Assembly: GCA_025531455.1 (NCBI GenBank)
Contig: JAMYHL010000006.1
Location: 992,001 to 1,056,000, forward strand
Length of the DNA: 64,000 bases
Origin: Apiotrichum sp. Y4204
Lineage: Eukaryota > Basidiomycota > Tremellomycetes > Trichosporonales > Trichosporonaceae
Direction of reading: 5' to 3'
Shown: positions 53,101-64,000 of the stretch, piece after piece
Layout of the letters: every line of letters starts with the position of its first letter
Numbering within the stretch: position 1 is the first letter of the stretch
Notes under the pieces: generated by a model
What the model was told of the DNA's origin: nothing
What the model saw: the letters and a program-made list of their open reading frames with translations, nothing else
Databases searched by the model: none
Made by a program: the position numbers and the translations under genes

Positions 53101-56100
53101 GCGAACGACAGGACACGGAAGGCACGCCAGTGTTCCGTCAGACAATTAAGACGCTCTTTCAGGCAGCCCACAAGCCATCGCTGGCCGAGCGTGCAGTTGA
53201 ATTCCTGCGCGGCTTCTGCAAGCGGGTCTTTATTGCTGAGCTCAAGCGTAGCGACTCCAAGGAGGACAAGCTGCTACCGGACACAAACCATCGCCTGCGT
53301 CCCTCGCAGCTCACTCTGGCCCTCACCGATGCCATAGTCCACTGCCTTGCGGAGACAACCTCGGTGGACCGCGAGCAAGCTGCCGAAACCCTCACCTTGA
53401 TCATCTCCGACTTTAAGGAGCTCGCAACGAACCCGGAGGTCGTCAACAACAAGGAGACGAACCGCGCGCTTGACCGCTTCGTATTGGCATTCGTCCGCCG
53501 ATTCACCAACCTCTGCCAGGATGAGGACTGGAACCACAAGATGGCCGGCGTGACCGCCATGGACGTGTTTGTCCGCCGCGCACAGCTCAGCCGCAAGTAC
53601 ATTGTCGAGCTGCAGACTGAGTTTGTCCGCGTTCTCATGTTTGCGCTCCGCGACGCACCCCGTGACCCACCAAACTCGGTCAACGAGATCATCGAGCTCG
53701 TGCAGTACCTCATCCGCTTGTGCCAGTCGCACGACGACGGCAAGCAGAAGCAGAACCGTTTGACCGAGATTCTTGTCCGCGAGCTCAACTCGCAGAGCAA
53801 GCTTGCCCGCGAGGCGTCACAAGACTGCATCAAGCTCCTGGCCGAGGTGGTCGACCAGCCGATATCGACCGTTATTGGCGACGTCACGCGTTCAGTCCTT
53901 CTCGACACATCCGCCGGACCTGTGTTCTCCAAGCCCCTCCGCGCCCTTTCCTCGTTTGCTATGCAGGTGGGCAACATCGACTGCGTCACGTACCTCATGG
54001 ATCTCCGCCCGCCAGTACCCAAGATCAACGACGAGTTTGTTCGTCTCGTCCAGGAGGTGCTTGCGCTCGCGGACGTGGACGACGCAAGCCTCATCCCCAA
54101 CAAGCGCGGTGAGCCTCCGAGCCACAAGCAGAGCTTCTGGCTCAAAAACCTGCGCATTGCGTGCCTCCGCATGCTGCGTTCAACAATGAACAATCAGGAG
54201 TTTAACGAGCGCCCGGCGCTGGCCCCCATTCGCCAGCGTATCATCACAGTCTACTTCAAGCACGTCTACTCCCCGCAGCCTGAGATTGTGGATGTCGCCC
54301 ACGGTGGCCTGCACGATGTGATTCAGCAGCAGAACAAGCTCCCGAAAGAGGTCCTCCAGTCCGGTCTGCGCCCAATTCTTGTCAACCTCGCCGACGCCAA
54401 GCGTCTCAGCGTGCCTGGCTTGGAGGGTCTTGCCCGCTTCCTTGAGCTGCTCACCAACTACTTCAAGGTCGAGATTGGCGTCAAGCTTCTCGATCACTTT
54501 GACACCCTCGCGGACGTGCAGATGCTTGCCAAGGCCGCTGCTGGTCCTCTTGAGGACAACCCGGACATTTCGCGCATGACGCGCCTGGTCAACATCTTCC
54601 GCCTCCTTCCCCCCGCGGCCGTCCAGTATCTGAAGCAGCTCACCAACCACGTCGTCAACGTTGAGGCGCAGCTCCACCAGAGCGCCCCAGGCCCGTTCAC
54701 TGAGAACATTGCAAAGTACCTCGACAGGTATCATGTGGAGGGCGCGCAGAACCTCCTGGACAACATTCGTAACGCTCGCGTGGTGTGGACGTACCGAAAC
54801 ATCATCGCCTCCGGCAAGGCGCCCAAGCTCGTCAAGGAGCTGAGCGACAAGGCCGAGCAGATCTGTTCGTTGTCTTTCGGCGACCCCGAGCAGTTTGATC
54901 TCGTGCTCCCTGGCCTGCAGCTCATCAAGGAGTTGTCCCAGCAGTCTCCCTCGTGGCTTGCTGAACGCGAACCGGTCCTGGAGGCCATCGTGGGTGTCTG
55001 GCGCTCAATCGTCCAGCGTTCCCGCGACCCGAAGTCCGACATGGGCGACTCGCACTACCAGACGATCCCGCCGCTTATCCTCTCAATGTTCATGAGCACC
55101 CTCGAGCACCAGCAGCACATCCCGCTTCTCTTCCACGTGGTTGAGGCGTACGAAATCCGCTCCAGCTTCGATCGCTCAAATGTCGCTTTCTTCCTATACC
55201 AGCGCGTTGCGCTTCAGGAGAGCGTCGAGTATCGCCGCGAGGTCATCGACTACTTCATGAACCTGTACGAGGAGGAGAGTGTTGTTACATGGGCGTTCAA
55301 GACCAATGCCCTCCGGTTGGTTGTCAACCCCACACTGCGTGTCTACTTCGCCGACGCCTCCAACGACGGGTCGCTCGTGCAACAGTCGCTCATTCAGAAG
55401 ATTGCTGAGCGCATGTGGCGTCCCCTCTCGGTCACCCCCGTCGCGAAGCAGCGCGAGGACACCCTCCTGATCGAGATCTTTGCGCTCACCACGCTGCTCG
55501 TCAAGAACGCCGGACCCAAGGTTCTCGATACGCGTAAGGAAGTGTTCAAGCTCGCCTGGATGGGCATCAATCTTTTAGAGCCTACAGTGAAGCTGATGGC
55601 GTATGTTCTCACCGCCAGCTTCATGGTCACATACGAGACCCCCGTGAAGTTTGTGCGCCTTACGTGGACTGGTCTGTTGAGGCTCAAGGAGAACGAAGCG
55701 AAGGGACTGTTCCGCCAGGCTATCGACACCCTTGCCTCGTGCCTCTCAGTGCGCGATCCGCCTACTCCGGGAGTTATTCCAGACTGGGCGCAAAAGGTCA
55801 AGACCGTGCTCGTCGAGGAGGGCCACGCGACGAGCACTCTTGTCGTCGTGTGCGAGCTGCTCGTCAACCATCCGGATCTCTTCTACGACTACCGCGAGCT
55901 GTATGTGCCGCACATAGCCATATCGCTACAGAAGCTCGGCTTCGTCGCCGCCGCCACCCCTGAGATGAAGAAGCTCACCGTCGACGTTATAGAGCTCATC
56001 TTCCGCTGGGAGCGGCGCCGTATCGAATCACGCGAGGAGGCCGCAAAGGACGACAATGCGATGGATGTGGACGAAAAGGAAGGGACAGCCTCGCCAGCCA

Positions 56101-59100
56101 AGCGCCAACGTCTCGATCGTGCGGGCACCGCCATCTCCACAACCACGAGCACTGGTGGTTGGGCGTGCCCGGCAGCCACGCGTGAGCTCATTACCACGCA
56201 CCTCCTCCGCATCATTGCGTCCTCCTCCGAGCCAGTCGCCCGTGGCGGCCTTACCAAACGCGCCCTTGACCTGTTCAAGGAGATACTCGGCCCTAACGGC
56301 CTTCCCAACGTTTCTATCAAGCTCGGATTCTTCAACCGCACCATGGCTCAGGACATAAACGAGAACAGCATCACAACGATAGCCAACTCTGTCGAAGTGA
56401 TTGCGGCCGTTGCTGAGTCTCGCGATCAGGCTTGGATCCGCGGCAAGCTTGATGTGTTCCGCAAGCTGCTTGAGAAGGTGTGGGTGTTCGACGATGCGTC
56501 TTTGCACGAGGTCGTTCGCCCTCTGACGGAGCGCATGTTCATGGAGCTACCGGATGAGGAGGTAGCGGACGCGGACCCCGAGGACGAGCCGCAGAAACTG
56601 CTCAAGTATGTATCCACCACCGTTTCCAACGGCATACAGGCGAGCCTGCGGTCTTCGGCAGATCTGCCTGGCACAAACTTCCTCCTTAAGTGCTGGCTCA
56701 AGGCGCAACCTAAGCAGCTTCACAATGAGGCAATCTCATCGGGTATCCTTCGCGTCCTCTCCAACCTTGTCAAGGTCCATTCCACCACCAATGGTCCGGA
56801 CCCGTCGTACCGCCTCATAATATCGATCCTTGACATGCTCCGTGACCGCGTCGCCGACCTCAAGGAGCAGAAGCGCTACTTCGTTACTGTCCTTGGCGCG
56901 ATCATCGACAAGTCCCAGAACCTCACCCTGTGTCGGTACATTCTCGACATGGTTCGGCAGTGGGTCATCAAGGACGTCGACGTCGAGACGCCCATTGACG
57001 GACGGATATCGGTCAAGGAGAAGGCCCAACTGCTGCTGCGCATGGCCGTCTTTGAGACGCGCGACGACGCGCTGTTCAAGCAATACCTCGAGCTCATCTA
57101 CGAGGTGTACGAGCTGCCGCAGCTGGCGGGCTCAGACCTCACACACCGCCTCGAGCCCGCCTTCCTCCTCGGTACGCGCAGCAAGGACGCTGCACAGCGG
57201 CAAAAGTTCCTTGACAAGCTCGAGGTGACGCTTCCGCGCAACGTCGACGCACGCTTGGAGTACTTGTACTCGCTCCAGAACTGGGAGACCCTCGCGGACA
57301 GCTACTGGATGCCCCAGATGTTGTCTCTTCTGCTCGGCGCCGCTGACAAGAGGGACGACGCGTTCTCGACCACTCTGCCTGTTTATTCAGAGGGTGACAA
57401 ACTCGCCACCAAGAACTGGCAGCTGGGCGACATTGTCCAGTACATTCGCCATCTCGTGCACCTCGACCCTATCCTCTGCCACAAGCTGTGGGTTATCGTG
57501 TTCCCCAAGGTCTGGGCATCCCTGTCTCGCTCTCAGCAGACAACCTTTACGCCATACATCGCCAAGCTCCTTTGCAAGGACTACCACCACAAGCAGGCCG
57601 AACTCAAGCCGAACGTCATTCAGACCCACCTCGAGGGCCTTGCATACTGCAAGCCTCCGATTACAGTTCCACCGCTGCTCATCAAGTACCTCGCCAAGAC
57701 GTACAACGCGTGGTACTCGGCGTTTGAGATTCTCAACACGCTCGGCGACGCGTACCGCGGCACCGACAGTCTTCGCGAGAGCTGCGCTGGAGCGCTTGGT
57801 GAACTGTACGCCGAGCTCAACGAGGATGACATGTTCTACGGCAACGCTCGCTGCCGCTACGTGTACCCGGAAACGACTGCCGCTCTCACTCTTGAGCAGA
57901 ATGGCAAGTGGCCTCAAGCCATGGAGCTGTACGAGCAGACGATGCTCAAGGCCCGCCACGCGGCGCTGCCGTTTACCGAGGACGAGTTTTGTCTCTGGGA
58001 GGACCACTGGATACTCGCCGCACAAAAGCTCCAGAACTGGGAATCGTTAACGGAACTCGCTCGCGCCGACCAGAACCCCGATCTCCTTCTCGAATGCGCG
58101 TGGCGCCTGTCCGACTGGGGATCGAACGACCGTGAGATGATAGAGAGCAACCTCAAGCTTGTCACTGGTGTGCCCACGCCTCGGCGCAAGATCTTCGAAG
58201 CGTTTACGGCGTTGACCAAGGCGCACGGTTCGCGTGAGCCGCCCAACGACTTCATGCGCATCGTCGACGAGGCCCAGCAAGTCGCCATCCGCCGGTGGAC
58301 GACGCTTCCCACATCTGTCACTGGCGCACACATTCCCCTGCTGTGTCTCTTCCAGCAGGTGGTTGAGCTCCAGGAAGCCGCCCAGGTGTATGACAGCTTA
58401 CAGATGACGACAGCGCAGACCCTTGAAGCGCGCGTCAATGGCGAGCTGAAGGGCATCTTCACTACGTGGCGTGACCGTCTCCCCAACTTCTGGGACGACA
58501 TTAGCGTCTGGTCCGACCTTCTCGCGTGGCGCCAGCACGTCTTCCAGGCTGTCACTCGCGTTTACATGCCGATGGTGCAGCCTGCCGAGGGTGCGACGCA
58601 TGGCTACCGCGGCTACCACGAGACAGCTTGGATGATCAACCGCTTTGGTGAGGTTGCACGCCGCCATGGCCTTCTCGACGTGTGTTCGACCGCCCTGAAC
58701 AAGATTTACATGCTGCCGAACATTGAAATCTCCGAGGCGTTCCTCAAGCTTCGCGAACAGGCACTCTGCTACTTCCAGAAGCCTGACAAGTTCAACGAAG
58801 GTCTCGACAACATTTCGACCACCAACCTCATGTACTTTGCGCAGCCGCAAAAGGCCGAGTTCCTCACGCTCAAGGGCATGTTCATTTCCCGTCTCGGTCA
58901 GGACACGGACGCCAACGACGAGTTTGCCCACGCCGTTCAGATGGACTACAACCTGCCGAAGGCGTGGGCCGAGTGGGGCAAGTTCAACGAGAAGATGTAC
59001 CGCCAACAGCCCGAGTCGCCGCCGCCCGGCAGCAAGCCTCCCCCTGGGCCAGGGGAGAAGCCGATGACCGACGCCGAGTGGGCCGAGTCCTGGGCCCAGG

Positions 59101-61448
59101 ACCGCGCGCTACGCGCCTCGTCAGCAGTCTCGTGCTACCTCCAGGCAGCAGGTCTGTACAATTCCCACAAGTCACGCGCCCTTCTCCTCCGTGTACTGTG
59201 GTTGCTTGGTCTCGACGACAACCGCAACACCATTGCCAAGGCCTTTGAAGCATACAAGGGCGATCTGGTCATCTGGTACTGGATCACCCTCATCCCCCAG
59301 TTGCTTCTCTCGCTGTCTCACCGCGAGGCTGCGATTGCACGCCACATTCTCATGCTCATTGCAAAGACCTTCCCGCAAGCCCTGTTCTACTCGCTTCGCG
59401 TCACCCGCGAGGACTTTACCAACGTCAAGAAGAGCCAGGTCGCGGCCGCCGCCAGGGCTGCACACGCTAGGAAGATCGTCGAGGCGAAGAATGCGGCCAA
59501 TGCTGCCAACGCCGCCAACGCACAGAACGCGGCAGGATCGGCAGCTACCCCTAACGCTGGCACTCCCGCGGCCGACAAGCCCGCCGAGACCCCCGCAGAC
59601 AAGCCTGAGGCTAAGGATGAGAAGGACGAGAAGAAGAGCCCCGACACTCCGACGACTAACACCAATGGCAATGGTCCCAATGCCCAGAATGGCGCGCCTG
59701 GTGCTCCTGGTGCTCCCGGTGCTCCTGGTGCCGCCGGCAACGCGCAGATGGCGCCGCCCCAACCGCCCATGCCGCGCCAACCCCGCCAGCCGTGGGAGTT
59801 TGTCGACGAGATCATCAACCATCTCAAGACGGGAGTGCCTCTTCTGGCCTTGTCGATGGAGAAAATGGTCGACCACATTGGCTACCGCGCCAAGCCCACG
59901 TCCGAGGAGGACATTTACCGCTTCTTCTCCGCGTTACTCAACGACGCGATGGCACAGTGGAGCACGCGTGGAGCGTTCCTCAACGACGACGCGGAACTTG
60001 CACCGAACACCAAGGACAACCTCCGCCGCTTCTCGCTCAACCTCCATGTTGATCTCCGCGTGGCTGTCGAACGTGACTTTATCAACCATCAGCCCCGCAT
60101 GCGCGAGTACATCAGGCGCCTGCAGCGCTGGCGTGACTTCTATGAGAAGACGATTGACGGCCGCGCGCGGTTCCAGTCGCTTGACTCTTCGGCAGTCACC
60201 CTCACTGACTTCCACTACACCAAGTTTGAGGATGTCGATGTTCCCGGCCAGTATGTGCAGCACATTGACCAGGCGGACGAGCTTGTGCGCATTGCCCGTT
60301 TCCACCCCCGCATCGAGCAGTGTCGCGGCTTTGGCTTCTGCTTCCGCCGTATCACCATGATTGGGCACAACGGCACGCCATACACGTTCAACGTCCAGAT
60401 GCCAGCTGCCCGTCACTGCCGTCGCGAAGAGCGTCTGGTGCAGCTGTTCCGCATTATGAACTGCGTGCTTCGCAAGCGCAAGGAGTCGCGTCGCCGCAAC
60501 CTCCAGTTCCACCTTCCTGTCGCCGTCGCGCTCGGTACCCAGCTCCGCCTCATCCAGAACGACACATCCTACGTCTCCATGCAGGAGATCTACGATGACT
60601 ACGCGTTCAGCCAGGGTATGACGCACGAGGATACCATACTTGCGTTCTGCGACCGCCAGCGCCAGTTGTACGACCCGTCCATCCCTCGTACCGACCCGCG
60701 CTACATCCAGATCAAGATGGAGATTATCGAGGAGATTCAGGCCAAGATGCTCCCGGAAAATGTGCTCACCAACTACATGATCAAGAACATGGCCAACTCG
60801 GAGAGCCTCTGGCTTATGCGCAAGATGTTCGCGCAGCAGACGGCAGCAACGGCCTTCCTTACCTATGTCTGCTGCCTCAACAACCGTGCACCCAGCAGGT
60901 TCCACATCAGCCGCCGCACTGGTCAAATGTACATGACGGAAATGTTGCCTTGTAAGTTACAATCAGCAGTATTACATCCTCCGTCACTAACACCTTCAGC
61001 GTTCGTCGCCGGCCAGCCGCTCTTCCATTCGTCAGAGGCCGTGCCGTTCCGTCTCACACCGAACATGCAGCACTTCATCACCCGCGTCGGTGTCGAGGGA
61101 GTCGTGTCGGCTACCGCGACAGCCATCGCCCACAGCCTCACCGAGCCCGAGTTCGACCTGCAGTCGACGCTGCACTTGTTCATCCGCGACGAGATCCTCA
61201 CATGGCAAAACACGTACAGCAAGGGTGGCGACTCGCGCGTCGACCAGCCGCTCACGGCACACGTGTACAAGAATGTCGATCAATTCATCAAGCGTGCCCA
61301 GCTCATGGGTCACATCGGAGACGTCAAACCGTCAGAGCGCACGGCAGGCGGTCCGGTGCTGAACCACTCAATGGTCACGCTCATCAGCCAGGCGACCGCG
61401 CCTGCTCACCTTGCCGCTATGAGCGAGACGTTCATGGCCTGGTTCTAG
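50102..61448 (+). CDS. TRA1: Tra1, PIKK-family scaffold of SAGA and NuA4
   Basis: Three exons (50102-50788, 50826-60951, 61000-61448; introns 37 and 48 bases) give 3753 residues, very close to yeast Tra1. After a Pro/Gly/Thr-rich leader come HEAT repeats over some 2500 residues, a FAT domain (around LEYKPCPNE upstream through ALTLEQNGKWPQAMELYEQ and CSTALNKIYMLPNIEISEAFLKLREQ), the FRB-like region and a PI3K-like domain (about 3380-3690, FHPRIEQCRGFGFCFRRI). It ends in a FATC motif (SETFMAWF). Where active kinases have DRH..N and DFG, this protein has LNNRAPSRFHISRRTGQMYM, so it is the expected pseudokinase. Tra1 docks activators and recruits the SAGA and NuA4 acetyltransferase complexes. An Ala/Asn/Lys/Pro-rich insertion (about 3100-3210) is unusual. 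The last intron is in frame; removal gives MLPSFVAGQP. Confidence 0.97.
60952..60999 (+). other. 48-base in-frame intron in TRA1
   Basis: GTAAGT donor, CACTAAC branch site, CTTCAG acceptor, no stop inside. The junction after removal restores the conserved MLPSF(V)xGQP sequence of the kinase-like domain. Confidence 0.8.
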
Positions 61449-61869
61449 ATGGAGAGAAGTAGACATATGAGACAGTATACCCTTTGGTGGACGACGGATC
61501 TTGAGTCCTTGCGTCCAGCTTCTGTAGTCCTCACTGTTGTAGAGTTAGAATGCACTAGTCACAGTCATACGATATCATTGCAGAGTCGATGGAAGGCGAG
61601 TAGTCACTCGGGCACATGGGGGTCTGTGTCATCATTCCAGATGAAGTGTGTCGGATCGTCTCCCTCAAACAAACCGCCTCCATCCGAAAGGCAACAAACG
61701 GCCTACCATACACAGCACCTGCCATTGCGCATGCGCGTACTGCGCCTGTGACGACCTCTCGTCGTTTCGTAGTCTCAGCGTACTGTAACGTCACACGACG
61801 ACATGAGCTGCAGAACACCATTGCATTCCCGATGCCATCGCAAACGTTCTCAAAATCCAAAAATTGTCC
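61449..61869. other. intergenic stretch downstream of TRA1
   Basis: 3' flank of TRA1 and 5' flank of a tRNA gene. Short frames only; nothing recognised. Confidence 0.5.
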
Positions 61870-61950
61870 GGCAGTTTAGCTCAGTTGGTTAGAGCGCACG
61901 CTTCACAATGAGAACGCGTGAGGTCGGCGGTTCGACCCCGCCAATCGTCA
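61870..61950 (+). tRNA. tRNA-Val (CAC), intron-containing
   Basis: The cloverleaf has acceptor GGCAGTT/AATCGTC with discriminator A, box A TAGCTCAGTTGG, anticodon stem CACGC/GCGTG, loop TT-CAC-A followed by a 7-base intron and C, and the same T-arm (GGCGG/CCGCC) as the tRNA-Val(AAC) at 25.4 kb. The acceptor stem has an A-C mismatch at 4:69 and G-U pairs at 2:71 and 5:68. A T5 terminator follows at 61971. Confidence 0.87.
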
Positions 61951-61970
61951 CGGATGATCCTTGCGGATCG

Positions 61971-61975
61971 TTTTT
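61971..61975 (+). terminator. RNA polymerase III terminator of tRNA-Val(CAC)
   Basis: Five T residues 21 bases after the tRNA end, preceded by a short GATCCTTGCGGATC hairpin. Confidence 0.7.
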
Positions 61976-62336
61976 GCCATTCCATTGAAGGAAATGGCGA
62001 TTTGCAGACCAAACCCGCTGCTCGCGCAGAGAAGACGAGAGAACGCGGAAGAGTGGTGGATTGTGTGGAATTACACCGTCTGTGAAGGACGCACATCGAT
62101 AGAAAGTCGCCACTCCTGAGGGCCTAGTGTGGCATGTGGCATTTTTCGTGACCGGGGCAAAACCCTCAAACACATCCTATAATGCCACGGCCATATCGTT
62201 GTGCATCAGCAGTGTGTCAGATTCATGTTTCCGCATGAACTGCATGACCACCTGTGAGGGTTGCCTGGGCACGATAGTGATAAACGATGGAGTGATAAAC
62301 GATGGAGAGTCTACTTAGATCTTGAATTTTAATATA

Positions 62337-62397
62337 TTTTTTTTTTTCATTTTTTTTTTTTTTTTTTTTTTTTTTCTGATTTGGTGAGCTTTTTTTT
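62337..62397. repeat. interrupted poly-T tract
   Basis: Runs of 11, about 26 and 8 T residues are separated by CA and by a 14-base spacer. It is the longest homopolymer in the window and might mark the poly-A tail of an old minus-strand retroposed copy, though no body or target duplication is recognisable. Confidence 0.8.
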
Positions 62398-62881
62398 GTA
62401 GAGAGAGAGTGTGTGTGTGTGCCCTCGTGCATAACAGCAAACGTCCTGTACGCCTGGTGACTCTCACAACCGCAGAAGATTCCATCTAGGTTCGAGTGGC
62501 AAACAAATGCAACTTTGATGGGTAACGAGAAACATTGGGCGTCGGTCATCGGAAATTAACCATGGTCCTGGGTCACACTTTTTGTTCGTTTGCCGTCGGT
62601 GCTGTTACTGTGGCCATGGCAAGATGTCATTGCCTCTCGCTTTCCCTACATGTAAGTGCTATGCATACTGGACGAGAAAAGAGGAAAGGGGATGTGCGTC
62701 CTACCGAATGACCATTCCAGGACCGAGAGTGGGGCAACAACATATGGTCGTGCCGCAATGGCCAAGCTGCTGATCTACCGCTGACTGACTGGGTGCGGAG
62801 GGCAGAACTCGATCACCTAACGCAACATGGCCCATAGTATAAACAATCTATGCATCCCAATCCGGTTCCGCTCCCCCTCCA

Positions 62882-64000
62882 CTACTTGCTATCCCTGTCC
62901 CGTTCCTGCAGCCGAGCAAGTGCCCCAGCCAAGCGGCGGTAGTCACGGAGTAGGACACCGACTTCTGACAGACGGATGTCGCCCACTTCGCCTGTTGTCA
63001 GCGTTGGACATCACGCCACTCACAATGCATGAACCGCTCGATCGGGCCTTCGTCGGGAACTGGGCTCCGGCGCCCGCTGGCAGTGTTGCGCCTGTTGGGG
63101 GCGCGGGTAAGCGACGCAAAGAGTGACTGCTTCTCGGGCGTGGTCCCCGGAGAGTCGGAGCCTAGACGGAAACCGCCAATTTGCTGCGCTAGGCGTCCAC
63201 CAATAGTCTCCCTCTCTCCAGCGCCGTTTCTCTCCTTCTCCTTTTCTCGTTCCCGGCTGACTTCCTGCCGCTGGGCCCCACCAGATGACGACACCTCGCG
63301 GCTCATGCCTTGCTCCTTCATCATGGACGAAACGGACATGATGCTCCGCGAGCGACTCCGGCCCTCGTCCAGCTCCTCCACGCGGCCCTCGTCCTGTCCG
63401 TCCTCCTTCTCAGTCTCGGCATCCGAGTCGTTATCGTATATGTCGTGCTCTCGCACCTCGCGCAGGCTACCAGGGCGCGACGCAACCTCCATCATCTCTT
63501 GGTTTGGCCACTCGGACGCACGGGAGCTCGCACGAGAACGCGTACGCGCAGCGGCAGTCGTTGCCGCAGCGGCGATATTAGCCACCGAGGCAGTCACGGA
63601 CGCGAGGGAGAACGTGCTGCTCTGCCGCGGGCGGTTGGGCCGGTTGGCTGTCAATGGCGATGCAGGTGGCTCTTCCTCTGTGGGAGGGGTGGAGGTCACC
63701 TGTGGTGTTGAGCTAATCATTCCCCGCAATGCCGATAGTGAAGAGTCGACAACCCCGGTTATGACCTTGTTCGCGCTGCCCGCTGCACTACCAGCCAGCT
63801 CTGAAACTTGGAACACTCGGCCGCGTAGTCGTGAGGATGCTGAAGCGATAGAGGCGGCATCGGTTCCATCGTCGAGGTACGTCAGACCAATGGGGGTGAG
63901 GTCCTCCACAGACATGACGCGGTCGCTGTCGCCAAGTCCAAGCTCCGAGAGGTGAACATGCTCGAGGAACTCGACCACAGCGGTGAGGTTCACAATGGCG
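62882..64000 (-). CDS. VPS9-domain protein, probable Rab5-GEF (C-terminal part, cut by window edge)
   Basis: The gene runs in from beyond 64000 on the minus strand; its start is not in the window. Visible exons are 64000-63024 and 62991-62882, joined by a 32-base intron (GTGAGT donor, CTGACAACAG end), giving about 361 residues. The first visible residues, AIVNLTAVVEFLEHVHLSELGL then MSVEDLTPIGLTYL, read like the C-terminal end of a VPS9 domain, which activates Rab5/Vps21 GTPases in endosomal traffic. A long tail rich in Ser, Arg and Glu follows, with a charged REREKEKER run. The last exon adds an ordered helical segment (EVGDIRLSEVGVLLRDYRRLAGALARLQERD). The VPS9 call rests on a short stretch, so it is moderately sure; the reading frame itself is firm. 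Confidence 0.72.

Larger units (their letters stand above)
61951..62881. other. intergenic stretch with poly-T
   Basis: No gene seen. It holds the tRNA terminator, a tandem duplication of AGTGATAAACGATGG (62273-62308) and a T-rich tract from 62337. The rest is the 3' flank of the minus-strand gene ending at 62882. Confidence 0.5.

Noticed and set aside
59934..60926. 330-codon minus-strand frame inside TRA1
   Set aside because: Antisense shadow of the conserved PI3K-like domain of Tra1.
61870..62397. tRNA-derived SINE made of the tRNA-Val and the poly-T tract
   Set aside because: A SINE on this strand should end in poly-A, not poly-T, and the tRNA has its own intron, anticodon and terminator like a normal gene.

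Overview
This window is nuclear DNA of a filamentous or yeast-like fungus, most likely a basidiomycete of the Tremellomycetes, probably Trichosporonales-like. That placement is inferred. It rests on GC-rich codons, dense spliceosomal introns with GTRNGT donors and CTRAC branch sites close to the acceptor, many introns of only 32-39 bases, pyrimidine-rich leaders, intron-containing tRNA genes, and a family-61-type glycosyltransferase of the sort common in these yeasts. No bacterial, plasmid or viral module was seen. I support 17 protein genes, three tRNA genes, one non-autonomous transposon and several regulatory-type sequences; exon limits come from reading splice sites and codon phase by eye.

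Layout. 0.5-8.2 kb: a seven-helix membrane protein, a small hypothetical basic protein, a secreted protein built of charged repeats (minus strand) and a 2-oxoglutarate/Fe(II) oxygenase (minus). 8.2-12.1 kb is non-coding and leads into a Zn2Cys6 transcription factor (12.1-15.4 kb). A small unassigned two-exon gene lies at 17.6-18.4 kb. 19.7-24.5 kb carries the most striking gene: a KDM4-type JmjN/JmjC/PHD histone demethylase whose reading frame runs without a stop into a complete dihydrofolate synthase. CutA, tRNA-Val(AAC), nitronate monooxygenase and tRNA-Trp(CCA) follow.

29.8-38.6 kb holds tubulin-folding cofactor C facing a 6-phosphofructo-2-kinase whose bisphosphatase domain has Ser in place of the catalytic His, then a Golgi-type GT61 glycosyltransferase and a small hotdog-fold thioesterase. 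After 3 kb of non-coding DNA come a large Sec7-PH Arf-GEF (41.7-47.9 kb), a 338-bp MITE with TA-flanked inverted repeats, EMC2 (minus) and, divergently from it, the giant TRA1 gene (50.1-61.4 kb). tRNA-Val(CAC) and the 3' end of a VPS9-domain Rab5-GEF gene, cut by the window edge, close the window.

The genes are mostly unrelated housekeeping functions (chromatin, folate, glycolytic control, membrane traffic, ER insertion, tubulin folding). The functional links worth following are the demethylase-folate fusion and the shared EMC2/TRA1 promoter with a perfect 22-bp palindrome.
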